From positions 4,128,393 to 4,192,392 of the forward strand of contig JAEVLN010000005.1 of the NCBI GenBank assembly GCA_018350325.1: a DNA stretch of 64,000 nt, read 5' to 3'. This stretch comes from Globodera rostochiensis. Lineage: Eukaryota; Nematoda; Chromadorea; Rhabditida; Heteroderidae. A program made the position numbers and the translations under genes. Below the pieces are notes generated by a model, which worked only from the letters and a program-made list of their open reading frames with translations, was not told where the DNA came from and ran no database searches. Positions 31,520 through 41,740 of this stretch are shown here, piece by piece; within the stretch, counting starts at the first letter, position 1; each line of letters begins with the position of its first letter.

Positions 31520-32200
31520 TAAATCATTTTTTTGTTTACCCAACCAAAACGGGCGCCTTCCCATCCCCCCCCCCCACACTTTCACAATATTTATTTACGC
31601 CAATTTGCACTTCCTTTCCTTTCCCCCCCCCGTGCATTCTTTTTGCTGCTGTTTTCATTCATTCCATTTTTTGTTTTGCAACATTTTTTAATGCAACAAT
31701 AATATTCAATTTCCATGTTTTTTTACAGAAATTCTCTTGGAATTGGGGAGCGGGGGGGGGGGGGGGGGGGGGGGGGGAGGGAATTCCTTTGGATTCTCGG
31801 GAAAGTTTCCTTGGGGGGGGGGGGGGGTAATTTGACTGTGGCTGGGTAATAGAACATTTGTTGAGACCCTCCGGCGGAGGAGGAGGCCCAAATTGGGGGG
31901 GGGGGAATTCCCTTGGAACTTTCTCGGGTAAGCTATTTTAATGGGGGGGGGGAGGGGGGTAATTTGACTGTGACTGGGTAATGCAAAAATTTGTTGAGAC
32001 TCTCCGGTGGAGGAGACCCAACGTTTTTACTGAGACTCTTGACCCCGCGCGATGCTATTAACAAGATTCCATGAAAAACCGCGGCACTTTCGTTGAGCGT
32101 GAGACCCGGTGCCGGGTATTTTTGTCCTATTTCGATCCCCCGGACATTCAAAATTCGTTAAAATGTCGCGCAAAAGGCCCTTGGACCGCAATTCGTTACC
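31520..32200. repeat. Inverted-duplication arm segment (partner 4320..4860)
   Basis: Complement of 4320..4860, expanded by G runs (31750..31787 and others) and by a local repeat of the GTAATTTGACTGTG.CTGGGTAAT block (31828 and 31962). No gene. Confidence 0.75.
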
Positions 32201-32880
32201 ATTGCCCTTCATTCATTTCACTTTTATTGGCAATGTTTTGCTAATTTATGATCATCGATCAGAAAGAGCGAATCAGTCGGTCGGTGCCTCTGATTTTGCG
32301 AACTAATAAAAACATTATGAATAATCTAATCAATCTTACAATCGGAACCGACCGATTCGCTGGAGGGGAATTTGTGGGAAATCCAAAAATCATCGGATTT
32401 AAAACAAAATAATATTTTCAGAGCTTTTGTCATTCAAATTCTGTTCGCGCGGGAGACAGCTTTCTTCTTCTCTTCCCAAAAGTGAGTTCAAAACATTTGT
32501 TTTAGGGGCGTCCGTCAAAATTTGGGCTTTAATAAAATGCATTATGGCCGATGGAATTTTTTTTTCAGAAAAAAGGCCATTTAATTGCTTGGTGAATTTA
32601 AGAATTTGTTAGAAAAATTAACCGAATTTTATTCAAATCTGACGAATTTTGTGTTTGTTGGGTTTTGTGCTCCCGCTTTCTCCTCGGGCGCGGGACGTTT
32701 AGGCGTCGAACAACTTTGAATGTGGCGCTTCAAACGTCTCTGCCGCCCAAATGACCCCCCGACTTAGCCCCCAGGCCCAAATTACTTATAAAATTTGAAC
32801 AAAAACATTCAGCCGTTGAAGGTAATTGGAACCGTCAACATTCATTGTTGTATTTTGCAGGTCTTTTTGATTCCTACAAA
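32201..32880. other. No gene seen; likely upstream region of 32881
   Basis: Mixed composition. 32640..32770 is G+C-richer. TATTTTGCAG at 32851..32860 is a good splice acceptor just before the Gly/Lys-rich ORF, so an upstream exon may exist but was not identified. Confidence 0.4.
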
Positions 32881-33147
32881 ATGGGCAAAGGAGGCGGCGG
32901 CGGCGGAGGAGGCAAAGGCGGTGGGGGAAGCGCCGGAGGGGCTAAGGGCGGCGGTGGTGGCGGCGGCGGGGGAAAAGGCGGTGGGGGAGGCGGCAAAGGA
33001 GGAGGCGGCGGTGGAGGCGCAAAAGGTGCGGGTCGATCCGATTGCATCATGCCCGAAGATTTTATTAATTTTAACAGCCCCCCCCCCATTTTGTACCCCG
33101 AGGGTTATTTTTTGATGTCTATGGGAATGTTCTGGTTCTATCGGTGA
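32881..33147 (+). CDS. Gly/Lys-rich ORF
   Basis: Reads MGKGGGGGGGGKGGGGSAGG, AKGGG.. KGGGGGGKGGGGGGGAKGAG, then RSDCIMPEDFINFNS and a hydrophobic end. An acceptor (GCAG at 32857..32860) lies 20 bp before the ATG, so an untranslated or coding exon may precede it. No signal peptide in this exon. The Gly/Lys part may be joined by a phase-1 splice (donor GGTGCG near 33027, acceptor TTTATAG at 33450) to the open stretch 33452..33571, which would give AKEAATAARAGAVHG in frame. The non-repetitive end of the unspliced frame would then be intron. Function unknown; low-complexity Gly-rich proteins are hard to place. Confidence 0.45.
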   Translation: MGKGGGGGGGGKGGGGSAGGAKGGGGGGGGGKGGGGGGKGGGGGGGAKGAGRSDCIMPEDFINFNSPPPILYPEGYFLMSMGMFWFYR

Positions 33148-33451
33148 AGTATTTGAAACGCCATGTGCCTTTTTTCTTATATCCGGCCCTTTTCGTCCAC
33201 TCTTTCCCCACGGCACTTTCATGTCGATCAATGGCATGCGCCACAAACGCTTTTGGGGAAGGTGAGGCGTGGACCCCGTCAATTCTTCTACAAACCCTTA
33301 GGGGCAAGGTGGTTTTTGTTGTTCAATGTTTTTGCGTCACTTTCGCCCTAGGGGTTAAAGAAATTTTGCCCTTCAGGGGGTCCTCCAATTGAATGGTTTC
33401 AAAGAAAATTGTTCCCTTTTAGCCAAATCACAAAACACATTTATAGAGGCG

Positions 33452-33571
33452 GCGACAGCGGCACGTGCCGGCGCTGTTCATGGAGCTGTTCAACAGGCGA
33501 ATGCGGCGGGCGGTGGCTCTCGCGAGCGTGGTGCTGCCATTGCTGAAGCGATTCACGGGCTGTCGAAGTGA
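33452..33571 (+). CDS. Possible last exon of the Gly/Lys-rich gene
   Basis: After TTTATAG the frame reads AATAARAGAVHGAVQQANAA, GGGSRERGAAIAEAIHGLSK and TGA: Ala/Gly-rich, G+C-rich, clearly unlike the surrounding DNA. It is open in the phase needed to join the Gly/Lys-rich exon. The splice is inferred, not shown. Confidence 0.4.
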   Translation, partial: ATAARAGAVHGAVQQANAAGGGSRERGAAIAEAIHGLSK

Positions 33572-34182
33572 TTTTAAGAGAGCAGCAGCCCCCCCCCCCC
33601 GAGGCGTGGTGGAACTTTTTGATCTTTTTTTGATAAAATGACTGACAATTTTTTGTTTTGTCATCCGCACTTTTTGCAATTTCTTCGAAACATTTTCGAA
33701 TAAAAAATGTACTGCTCGAAGCTTTAGAGGCCGCCGGCATTGAATGTTTGGGCAATCTAATTCCGTCGTGTAGGCATGGACCCGGGGATCCTGAATTTGG
33801 GGCAGGTGCGTTTCGGGACGGGGGGAATCACGAACGGGAGGGATTACCATAAAAGCCCGTTAAATTTTTTTACAGGATCCCGCGGAAACAGCAAAAATTA
33901 TGAAAATTTAATATAAATAAATAAATTCAACTCATTCAATGAAAAATTTTATTCAAAAATCACAGCCCATTTTTAGCAGCGTCTTTTTATTGGAAACTTG
34001 TTTGATTTTTGAATCGCTTTCTGCGGAGGGCAAACGATTCACACGTTCAGAACATTTTTATATCAATCGCAACAAGCATTCCGAAAAAAGGAAAAGCATA
34101 AAATTTATATAATTAATAGGCAGGGTTGAAATGGCAATAAAATAGCGACAACAACAACACGGGGCATCACATTGACCTTTAT
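33572..34182. repeat. C-run, short unassigned DNA, then shared 3' flank
   Basis: 33589 is a C run. 33835..34182 is the family 3' flank, direct copy of 7520..7871 (TTTAACGGGCTTTTATGG complement, CAGCCCATTTTTAGCAGCG, GGCAGGGTTGAAATGGC). Confidence 0.65.
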
Positions 34183-35204
34183 TCAAATACTTCCCGAATT
34201 CGAGTGCCCTATTTCCTGAACATTTGCCACGGCATTCTCTTCCACAGAATGTCCATCCACAAAAATTGGATGCAATTGCTGTCGTTTAAATTGTTTTTTC
34301 CATCTAACCAAAGTGCTTCTTCCAATTTTCAACCTTTTAACAATTTCCTCATTAGTAATTTTAGGATTTTGGTCCTTAATTTCATAATAACGTTTCATCA
34401 ATTCCTTTTGTTCGCTGTGGGAGTGTTTATGTTTTGGTTCTGTAAAAGAATTATTAATTAATATAAATAAATTAATAGAATTTGGTTCGAGAACTCACTG
34501 GATTGGCCAAGTTTTCGTTTCCAATTGTAAATTGTTGTAAAATTGAGGCCCAATTCTTTTGCGACAGTTTCATCAATTTGATTTGAATAAGAATTTTTGA
34601 ATCCGGCCCGTTGTAACTCGGCTTTCATTTGATCAAATTTTTCTACCAAATGTTTACGTTTTTCTTTTTCTTTCCCGAAGTTATGCCTTTTTTGACTTAG
34701 GCCAAATTCTTTTTTCCATTCATATATTTTTTTGCGATTTACTTTTAAATGTTTAGCAATTTTATCCTCAATTCGAACCCTTTCTTTATCAGAATATTTT
34801 CCTTTTTGCCTAAATTCGTTTTTCATTGCGAGGAATTTGTCGATAATGTTACGTTTTTGCTTATATTCAGAGTTTGAAATCATTTTTTTCATTATTTCGT
34901 TCTGTTCTTCCCCATTTTTGGAATTATCAGAGTGATCAGACTCTGCGAGAGGAGGATTCTGATCAGTTGAATTGGATTCAATTTGTCCAATTTGGGTGTT
35001 CTGCCGGTCGATTTGGTGATGGACATTTTGTCCAAAGTTTGTTGGAGCCGGCATTTTCAAATCTTCGGCGGCTTCACCTTTGTCCCACCAGCCTTCTCCG
35101 AATATTTCATCAAATGTTTTGAGTTCTAATTTAACGGATTCGGCTTTGTCCAGTGAATTTGTTGCAAAAAATGCCACCAAAATTAAAATCCAAAACTCAT
35201 TCAT
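34183..35204 (-). CDS. Secreted triple-HTH protein, copy 9 (open, 320 aa)
   Basis: Exon 1 35204..34499, exon 2 34439..34183, phase 1 (GTGAGTT donor, TTTTACAG acceptor). The frame is open for 38 codons upstream of the chosen ATG, but MNEFWILILVAFFATNS matches the signal peptide of all sister copies. GEGWWDKGEAAEDLK follows, then one SNSTDQ repeat and the longer acidic/charged segment DNSKNGEEQNEIMKKMISNS. HTH unit 1 has HLKVNRKKIYEWKKEFG; a 4-residue insertion (HNFGKEKE) separates it from unit 2 (LGLNFTTIYNWKRKLG). Unit 3 is RLKIGRSTLVRWKKQF, with tail FVDGHSVEENAVANV ending NSGSI. Flanks on both sides match those of copy 4 in direct orientation. All features of an active gene are present. Confidence 0.85.
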
Positions 35205-36870
35205 CTTAGGATAATTGTTGGGATTTATAAGAATATTTTGTAAATGAAATAAAATAACTAAAATGGTGAATTTGTTAGCCCAAATAAATGCAAATAATAA
35301 AAAATTCTTTGTAAACACTCAGAAAATCAATGAATGGTGGCAATGATTTTCCAAATTTCAGCCAACCCTAAGATTATTGATTACAATTGGAGGAAATGGC
35401 GCCAATTTCCGGTCGCTTCCATTAGAGACCGGATGATCAGAATTTGCCAGGCCAAACATCCAATTTTGCGCAGACTAAATCGGTAAAAAAAGCCCGACGA
35501 AATCGAAACGGAAGAGACTTTTCGAAAGTGGGACAAAAATATATCTTCTTTTTTTAAATTTTTGCCTTTCATTAATTCGACATCATTGTATACTTGAATT
35601 TTCAAAAATTTATTAAAAACAATAATATTAAATTAAATTGGATCGAGGGCATTTTAATCTCTCATAAATTTTGGATGATTTTTCGATTAGGGTGGGGGGG
35701 GGTCGGTGGTGCCGATAGGCGCCGCCGAGTTTTTTTGAATTTTGTGTTTCTAAGCAATTTTCTTAAAAAAAAGTTAAATTTCTTAATTTTTCCCTTTTCC
35801 TGCCCGCGCTTATTGTTTATCACCGGGTTCTTTTCAGTGTTTTCCTGTTCCAGCTTGGCCTGTTCTGTTCTAGAATTTAGAACAGTACAGGAACAGGAAC
35901 AGATTCAAAATCCTTGGAACAGGAACAGAACAGGCCAAGCTAGAACAGGGTAAAAATTGAAGAATTGAACTTGATTGAATAATATATAGTTCATTATGAT
36001 CTCACGTTGCGCAGTGGTTAAACTGAGTGGCGTGATTCAATTTTGTCTAATTTGTAAGGTTCAACTTTCTCTAGTGAAAATCTTTTTTTTTTATTCTTTT
36101 TATTTAATTTTTTGCGTATAATGGTGAGTGATGCCTGGGGCTATGGGTTCGAACTTCGAACCTCCGCCTGTGTAAATGATTTTTTTTCTCTCTTTTTATG
36201 AACTTTGATGGTAATTTAAAAATATTTTAGATTTTTATTTTTTGAAGGCATATATATTATTTATTTTTTCTTTAAATTGAGAAAAAAGTCATAAGGGGGG
36301 GGTTTGTTTTCTAACTTTTAAAACTCAAGACCAAAATCGGTAGAAAAACCTCGAAATGATCGAAAGATTTCGATGCAGCCCTGGAAAGTGCCGACGCTTT
36401 TTCAGGATTTTCGGTACTTTACCGAAAGTACCGACCGAAAAAATCTGAGACCCGAAGGTATCGACCGAACAAAATTTGAGTACAGAAAAAAGTACCGAAT
36501 GGAAAAATTGGTAATATATAGGGTCCTGAATTTTAGGCTTTTACATATTTTTTTGCGAATTGGGTTTGACGAGAGAAGCACAGAAATAGCATTCATTTCG
36601 AAAAATTTTGAATTAGAGCGACTTTTTGCCCCTAATTCCCTATTTCGCCCTTTTTGAGAATAAATCCCTATTTCGCTATTTTTGCGGTTTTAGTCCCTAT
36701 TTTGACACTTTTCTCCAAAAATTCTTAGCAAAATGCAATTTGTAGGCATTTTTCAGAAAATTTCTTAAGAAATTCAATAATTTAGGCAAATTCTTAAGAA
36801 AAATGCAATAAAACAAAAATGTACCCTTTAAAATCAGAAAATTTTTCATTCACAAAAATGCACCCAAAAT
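35205..36870. other. Shared 5' flank, then repeats without genes
   Basis: 35205..35590 is the direct copy of 8908..9295. 35690..35720 repeats the G-run/GGTGCCGATAGGCGCCGCCGAG phrase also at 9660, 27065, 42420, 45540 and 53310. 35845..35950 is an inverted pair of CCTGTTCTGTTC/GAACAGGAACAG words, partner of 62890..62940. 36365..36500 repeats GTACCGACCGAAA words. No gene. Confidence 0.5.
35223..35229 (-). promoter_or_regulatory. TATA-like box of copy 9
   Basis: TATAAAT on the minus strand about 20-25 bp before the ATG at 35204. Confidence 0.5.
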
Positions 36871-36945
36871 CACTGACGCATTTTTCACTGACGCATTTTT
36901 CACTGACGCATTTTTCACTGACGCATTTTTCACTGACGCATTTTC
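36871..36945. repeat. 15-bp tandem repeat, five units
   Basis: Five nearly perfect CACTGACGCATTTTT units. Confidence 0.95.
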
Positions 36946-37119
36946 CGGCCACCAGATGGCGGCACCCCTGATTTTAGGCACTTAAAAGTCTATTCAAATT
37001 AAAAATAAATGTTCTAAGATTTTGAATTTTTTCAGATTTTCATAGTCGCGAAAATCAGCAAAAGCGGAAATGTTTTTTCCTCCACAGCGAATTTTTTTAT
37101 TTATTTTTAACAGTTTAGG

Positions 37120-37356
37120 CAATATTTTATGAAATGTCAGGAATATTTATTGATTTTGTCCCGGTTCAAAAGGTTTAGGAAAAATATTTACGAGATGTCA
37201 TGAATATTTATTGATTTTGTCCCGGTTCAAAAGGTTTAGGAAATATATTTACGAGATGTCATGAATATTTATTGATTTTGTCCCGGTTCAAAAGGTTTAG
37301 GAAATATATTTACGAGATGTCATGAATATTTTATTGATTTTGTCCCGGTTCAAAAA
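37120..37356. repeat. 61-bp tandem repeat, about four units
   Basis: Units of GGTTTAGGAAATATATTTAC, GAGATGTCATGAATATTTAT, TGATTTTGTCCCGGTTCAAA. The last 25 bp of the unit also occur alone at 41365, 53135, 58015 and 59060, mostly near family copies. Confidence 0.9.
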
Positions 37357-37412
37357 CCAAGGATGTAACCGGATGCCAAAAAAAAGTCCGGAATACGGCA
37401 TCCGGAATAATG

Positions 37413-37938
37413 CAAAAAATTACTTCAAACGCTGAAGATAAGCGAAAACGTAAAATTGTTGACAAATTCCACGCAATAAAAGAAGAATTTAAACAAAAAG
37501 GAAAACATTCAAAAAAAGAATGGAATCAAAAAAATGCATTGAGCAAAAAAATTTAATAGAAAAATTTGATCAAATAATTGCCGAGTTAAAGCGTGCCGGA
37601 TTCAAAAACTCTTTTCATGAATTAGATGAAACTTTTGCAAAAAAGTTGGGCCTCAATTTTACAACAATTTACAATTGGAAACGTGACCTTGGCCAAACCA
37701 GTGAGCATTTCGAGCCAAATTTATTATTTTTATATTATAAAATTCTTTTACAGCACCAAAACATAAACACTCCGACAGCGAACAAAAGGAATTAATGAAA
37801 CGTTATTATGAAATTAATGACCAGAATCCCAAAATTAGTGACAAGAACATGTCCAAAATGTGGAAAATTGGAGCCCGCACTTTGCATAGATGGAAAAAGC
37901 AATTTAAACGACACTATGTTCAGGAAATTGTGAACTAA
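37413..37938 (+). pseudogene. Triple-HTH secreted family, copy 10 (5' lost)
   Basis: Family sequence starts abruptly at the charged linker (KITSNAEDKRKRKIVDKF). HTH unit 1 is cut by an internal deletion after KKEWNQ with a frameshift and TAA. HTH unit 2 is open (IEKFDQIIAELKRAG to LGQT, ending 37700). The intron 37701..37753 has GTGAGC and TTTTACAG ends. Exon 2 has a degenerate unit 3 (KMWKIGARTLHRWKKQF) and a shortened tail (RHYVQEIVN, TAA 37936). No signal peptide or promoter; it lies directly after the 61-bp tandem repeat. Confidence 0.85.
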
Positions 37939-38333
37939 TCTTTGATTAAATTACATATATAGGCGTCGTGACAATTGAATCAATCATTGGACGACCCCAA
38001 ACGACTCTCTCTCGGGCCCTATACCAAATCACACATTTTAACTTTTAACTTTGAAACAGTTAAAAGTTTTTTATCGTGTTCAGCACCTAAAAACCTAAAA
38101 GTGGTTCTGAGTGCTTTTGGCTCTGGACCATATGATCCATATTTGCCCTCCAAAAATGCTAAAATTGTTTGATAAGGATTTGATCAAAGCGACTTATCAT
38201 TCGCTCCATATTTCCCCGCCTCATTTGTTCACAATTGTCCTCACTTGTTGGTGCACCCCAATTTTGGATTCCCAACCTCCGACACAATACTCTTCCATCT
38301 GTCGTTAGCCAAGTGTTGTTTCTCTGTTTAAAA
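37939..38333. other. No gene seen
   Basis: Two overlapping frames of about 65 codons (37975..38308) have no recognisable content. Nothing else found. Confidence 0.4.
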
Positions 38334-38459
38334 TAGGGTTGTCACCCCGACCCCGCAAATTTAGGCCATTTTTCTGGGTTTTCCCCGACCCCGACACTTC
38401 TAACCCCGAAAAACCCCGACCCCGCAATTCTCAACCCCGCACGCGGGGTGACAACCCTA
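38334..38459. mobile_element. hAT-like MITE made of CCCCGAC words
   Basis: Perfect 15-bp inverted termini TAGGGTTGTCACCCC / GGGGTGACAACCCTA and exact 8-bp target duplication GTTTAAAA (38326..38333 and 38460..38467). The 126-bp element consists mainly of CCCCGACCCCGCA words. Confidence 0.9.
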
Positions 38460-38467
38460 GTTTAAAA

Positions 38468-39448
38468 GAGTAAAGCAATTAGGTTCCATACGGCTGAAGT
38501 TGTGCAGGAACGTTATCGATTTTAAAGTCGCTTTTTTATCACATAATTCCTTGTGCTCAGCAGGCATGGGCACGGATATCCGCGGATATATCCGGATATG
38601 GACGGATACGGAATTTCATAAAAAGAGGACAGACACAGAATCTATTTTAGTACCAATGTTTTTATAATTATTTTTAATTTTGCCGAGAAAAGGTCGGTGG
38701 TCATTCGTACTTTTTGATAACAATTCATCATTTTTAAAGAGTTTACCCAATTAAATGGATGGCTCAGTGGGTTGTCTGTTGCTGGGTCAAATGTTATGTG
38801 TGTGGGTTGAATTAGAGCCCGGAACGAGACGAGATCTTGAGATGAGATTCTCGAGAAATCTCAACCTCGAGATATCGCTCGAATAAAACTGAACTTTACG
38901 AGATTTTTTCGAGATCCGAAATTTGTCGAGAATCTCGTCTCGAGATCTCGCTCAAAAGAAGCTCGCGATTATTGAAGCGTCGCCTAAAATTTTTGACTAA
39001 TTAGGAAATAGGTATAAAAAATGCAGGATTTTGCCCAATTTTTCGTTTGGGAAGGGGCTGAATTTAATTAATTAAAAAAGCTTCAAAAATTTCTCAATTT
39101 GAATATTAAAACGAAACTAAATAAAAAAAAAAAATTTTTTAAAGTCTTGTTTTTTTGCCAACAATGATGTACATATGTGGGTCCAACAAAGTAGTCATGA
39201 CGAGATTTTGTTTTTTTTCCACCCTGAGAACATGTTGTTATGTAATAAATAGGGTTGGACAAAAGGATTTGGGCCTATTCATTTTTCAATAACTCATCGT
39301 TTACAAAATTTTTTAAACACTTTTTTTATCGACTTCTAAAAAAAATGTATTTTTTCAAAAAAAATAGGAAGCCAAACAGCAGTATTGCCGAAAAAAATTT
39401 TAGTTACGACCCGCCAAATAGTCTTTTTTTACATAATTGGACATTTAT
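38468..39448. other. Repeats and AT-rich DNA, no gene
   Basis: 38570..38625 carries GGATATCCGCGGATATATCC words (also at 53535). 38755..38810 has a weak tRNA-like A box (GGCTCAGTGGG). 38815..38960 is a CGAGATCTCGA word cluster. The rest is AT-rich. Confidence 0.45.
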
Positions 39449-40515
39449 TCAAATTCTCTTCGACTTCGAATCTTGAACATTTGCCGCGGCATTCTCTTCC
39501 GTAGAATAGGCAGAATTTGGATGCAATTGCTGTCGTTTAAATTGCTTTTTCCATCTACACAAAGTTTTTCTGCTAATTTTCAACCTTCTGGCAATGTCCT
39601 CGTCACTAATTTTAGGATTTTTGTCTTTAATTTCAGAATAATGTTTCATCATTTCATTTTGTTCGTTATTGTTATGTTGTGGTTCTGTTAATTAATATAA
39701 ATGAATAATAAAATGGGCTCGAATTACTCACTGATTTGGCCAAGTTCACATTTCCACCTGTAAATTGTTATAAAACTGAGGCCCAATTCTTTTGCGACAG
39801 TTTTATCTAATTTATTTTGAGAGTTTTTAAATCCGTCCCGTTTTAACTCGGCTTTCATTTGATCAAATTTCTCTACAAAATGTTTTCGCTCAATTTTTGC
39901 AATTCTTTGGCTTAAGTCTAAATCTTTTTTCCATTCATATATTTTTGAGCGATTGACTTTTAAATGTTTAGCAATTTTATCCTCAATTTGAACCCTTTCT
40001 TTATCAGAATATTTTCCGATTTTCTTAAATTCGTCTTTAATTGCATGGAATTTGTAGACAATTTTATGTTTTTGATCATCTTCAGCATTATCGGAGTGAT
40101 CAGACTCTGTGAGAGGAGGATTCTGATCAGTTGAATTGGGTTCAATTTGTCCAGAATGATCAGACTCTGTGAGAGGAGGATTCTGATCAGTTGAATTGGG
40201 TTCAATTTGTCCAGAATGATCAGACTCTGTGAGAGGAGGATTCTGATCAGTTGAATTGGGTTCAATTTGTCCAAGCTGATCAGTTGAATTGGGTTCAATT
40301 TGTCCAATTTGGGTGTTCTGCCGGTCGATTTGGTGAAGGGCATTTTGTTCAAGCGTTAATTTATTCCATTCTTCGTCTTTTTCATGGTCCCACCAGCCTT
40401 CACCGAATATTTCATCTATTGGATTTAGTGGCATTTCCTCCAAATGTACGGATTCGGCATCGAATGAATTTGTTGCGAATACTGACACAAAAATTAAAAT
40501 CCAAAATTCATTCAT
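39449..40515 (-). CDS. Secreted triple-HTH protein, copy 11 (open, 339 aa, subfamily B)
   Basis: Exon 1 40515..39732, exon 2 39684..39449, a 47-bp intron, phase 1. It defines subfamily B: the segment after the signal peptide is LEEMPLNPIDEIFGEGWWDH followed by EKDEEWNKLTLEQNALHQ, where subfamily A has KGEAEDLKTPAPTNFGQ. It has the longest repeat block (residues 71-141): one short and three full 20-residue GQIEPNSTDQNPPLTESDHS units, nearly identical at DNA level. HTH units are about 150-203 (HLKVNRSKIYEWKKDLD), 209-261 (LGLSFITIYRWKCELG) and, in exon 2, RLKISRKTLCRWKKQF. The tail is unusual (SAYSTEENAAANVQDSKSKR). Inverted partner of dead copy 19 at 59908. Confidence 0.85.
40085..40270. repeat. 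60-bp coding minisatellite (NSTDQ repeats)
   Basis: Three almost identical 60-bp units with AGGAGGATTCTGATCAGTTG and GGGTTCAATTTGTCCAGAAT, in frame, encoding the 20-residue repeat of copy 11. Repeat number differs between family copies (one to four), as expected of a length-variable coding minisatellite. Confidence 0.85.
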
Positions 40516-40540
40516 CTTACAAATTCGGATAATTGTTGGT

Positions 40541-40547
40541 ATTTATA
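40541..40547 (-). promoter_or_regulatory. TATA-like box of copy 11
   Basis: TATAAAT on the minus strand, 26-32 bp before the ATG at 40515. Confidence 0.5.
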
Positions 40548-41522
40548 TAAATTTATTGTAAATAAAATAAATACTAAAATTGTGACCCAAATAAATCTAA
40601 TATAAAAAAATCTTTTGTAGTCACTACGAAAATCAATAATGGCCACCATTTTCAATTTTTTAAGTACCCTAAAATTATTCAATTAAAAATTAAACAAATG
40701 TATCTTTTAAAAACTAGTTAGCCAATGCTAACCAATTAGAGGAGAAACATAAATTCCATAAAACTATGTATAAAAAATAAATAAATATTATTTTGCTTTG
40801 ATAAAAAAAATATTGAAATTAATAAATGGCAGCCCAAAATTGAAATGTTATTATATAAATCATTTCTTTAATAATTATCTGGCCAAATCAATATTCTTTA
40901 ATTTCGTAAATATCCTCCTATAAAAATCATCATTTTGGTGGCCATAGAAGAAGATTGTTTTGGTTATATGAAATTTTTCTATTTGGTTTAAATCAGTAGG
41001 AAAAAAACGGATTTTTTTTTTTTATGTTTTTGTGCTTATATGTTCTGATGAATACAGGCCCAAACATAGCCTTTTTGTGTTGGTTTGATTGTTTTAGGAC
41101 AAGTTTGAACTTAAATATTTTAGCATATTTCGCGGGTTTTCGAAAAAAAATAAAAGCATATTTTGGTGTTTTGAACATATTCCGAGCATATTTTGACCCA
41201 AAAATTAGAAAGATGCACGCAAAAAAAGTTTGGTTTATTGCCGTTTTTGAAAAACAATTTATGTTTAACGATAGACTTTTAGTCATTTTTGAAAAGGCCT
41301 AAAATGAACAAAAAAATAAAATAATAAACATTATTTGGGGCGGAAATCTTAGCGCCCCATACCCTTTGAACCGGGACCAAATCAATAATATGGCATTTGG
41401 TTAATATTTTTCCAACTAATAATCATCATTTTACAAAATTCGATTGTGAATAGCAAAAATAAATTTAAAATCGCCCTGGGGGAAAAGTGACATTTTATTT
41501 TCTGCTGACATTTTCGCCTTAG

Positions 41523-41639
41523 ATGAAGGCAATCTTTTTCGTAGCTTTTCATGTTTTCTTGTGCCAAATGCGGCCGAATGCCGGAGGACTTTTTGAAAAA
41601 CTTTGGCACACTGTTGAACCGGCACATTCAAATTGTTAG
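41523..41639 (+). pseudogene. LFDELW-type secreted protein relic
   Basis: ATG at 41523 reads MKAIFFVAFHVFLCQM, a hydrophobic signal-like start, then RPNAGGLFEKLWHTVEPAH and stops after 38 codons. The fuller version is at 58922, where GLFDELWHTDEPGTF continues for 65 residues. After the stop, the sequence still follows that copy to about 41730 and then breaks off. Confidence 0.6.
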
Positions 41640-41740
41640 AACAACAAATAAAAACACACTACTGGAATGACAACTGCAAAACACTTTTGTAAAGAATTAA
41701 TTGGAAAATTTTTTAATAAAGAAAGATGAGCCCGAAGCAT

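Larger units (their letters stand above)
40516..41740. repeat. Arm of the second inverted duplication (partner 58690..59907)
   Basis: Inverse matches: TTATCTGGCCAAATCAATATTC (40880) with 59515; TATGTTCTGATGAATACAGG (41040) with 59330; the GAAAGTAATTGG..TTTAATAAAGAAAGATGAGCC block (41690) with 58720. Includes the subfamily B upstream flank and the relic at 41523. Confidence 0.75.

Noticed and set aside
32842..33282. Minus-strand Pro-rich/Ala-Ser-rich ORFs over the Gly/Lys repeats
   Set aside because: Complement frames of GGC/GGA repeats; no start context or splice site.
36000..36170. Possible tRNA (GCGCAGTGGTTAAAC and GGGTTCGAAC)
   Set aside because: The two boxes are about 130 bp apart with AT-rich filler and no paired stems; at best a remnant.
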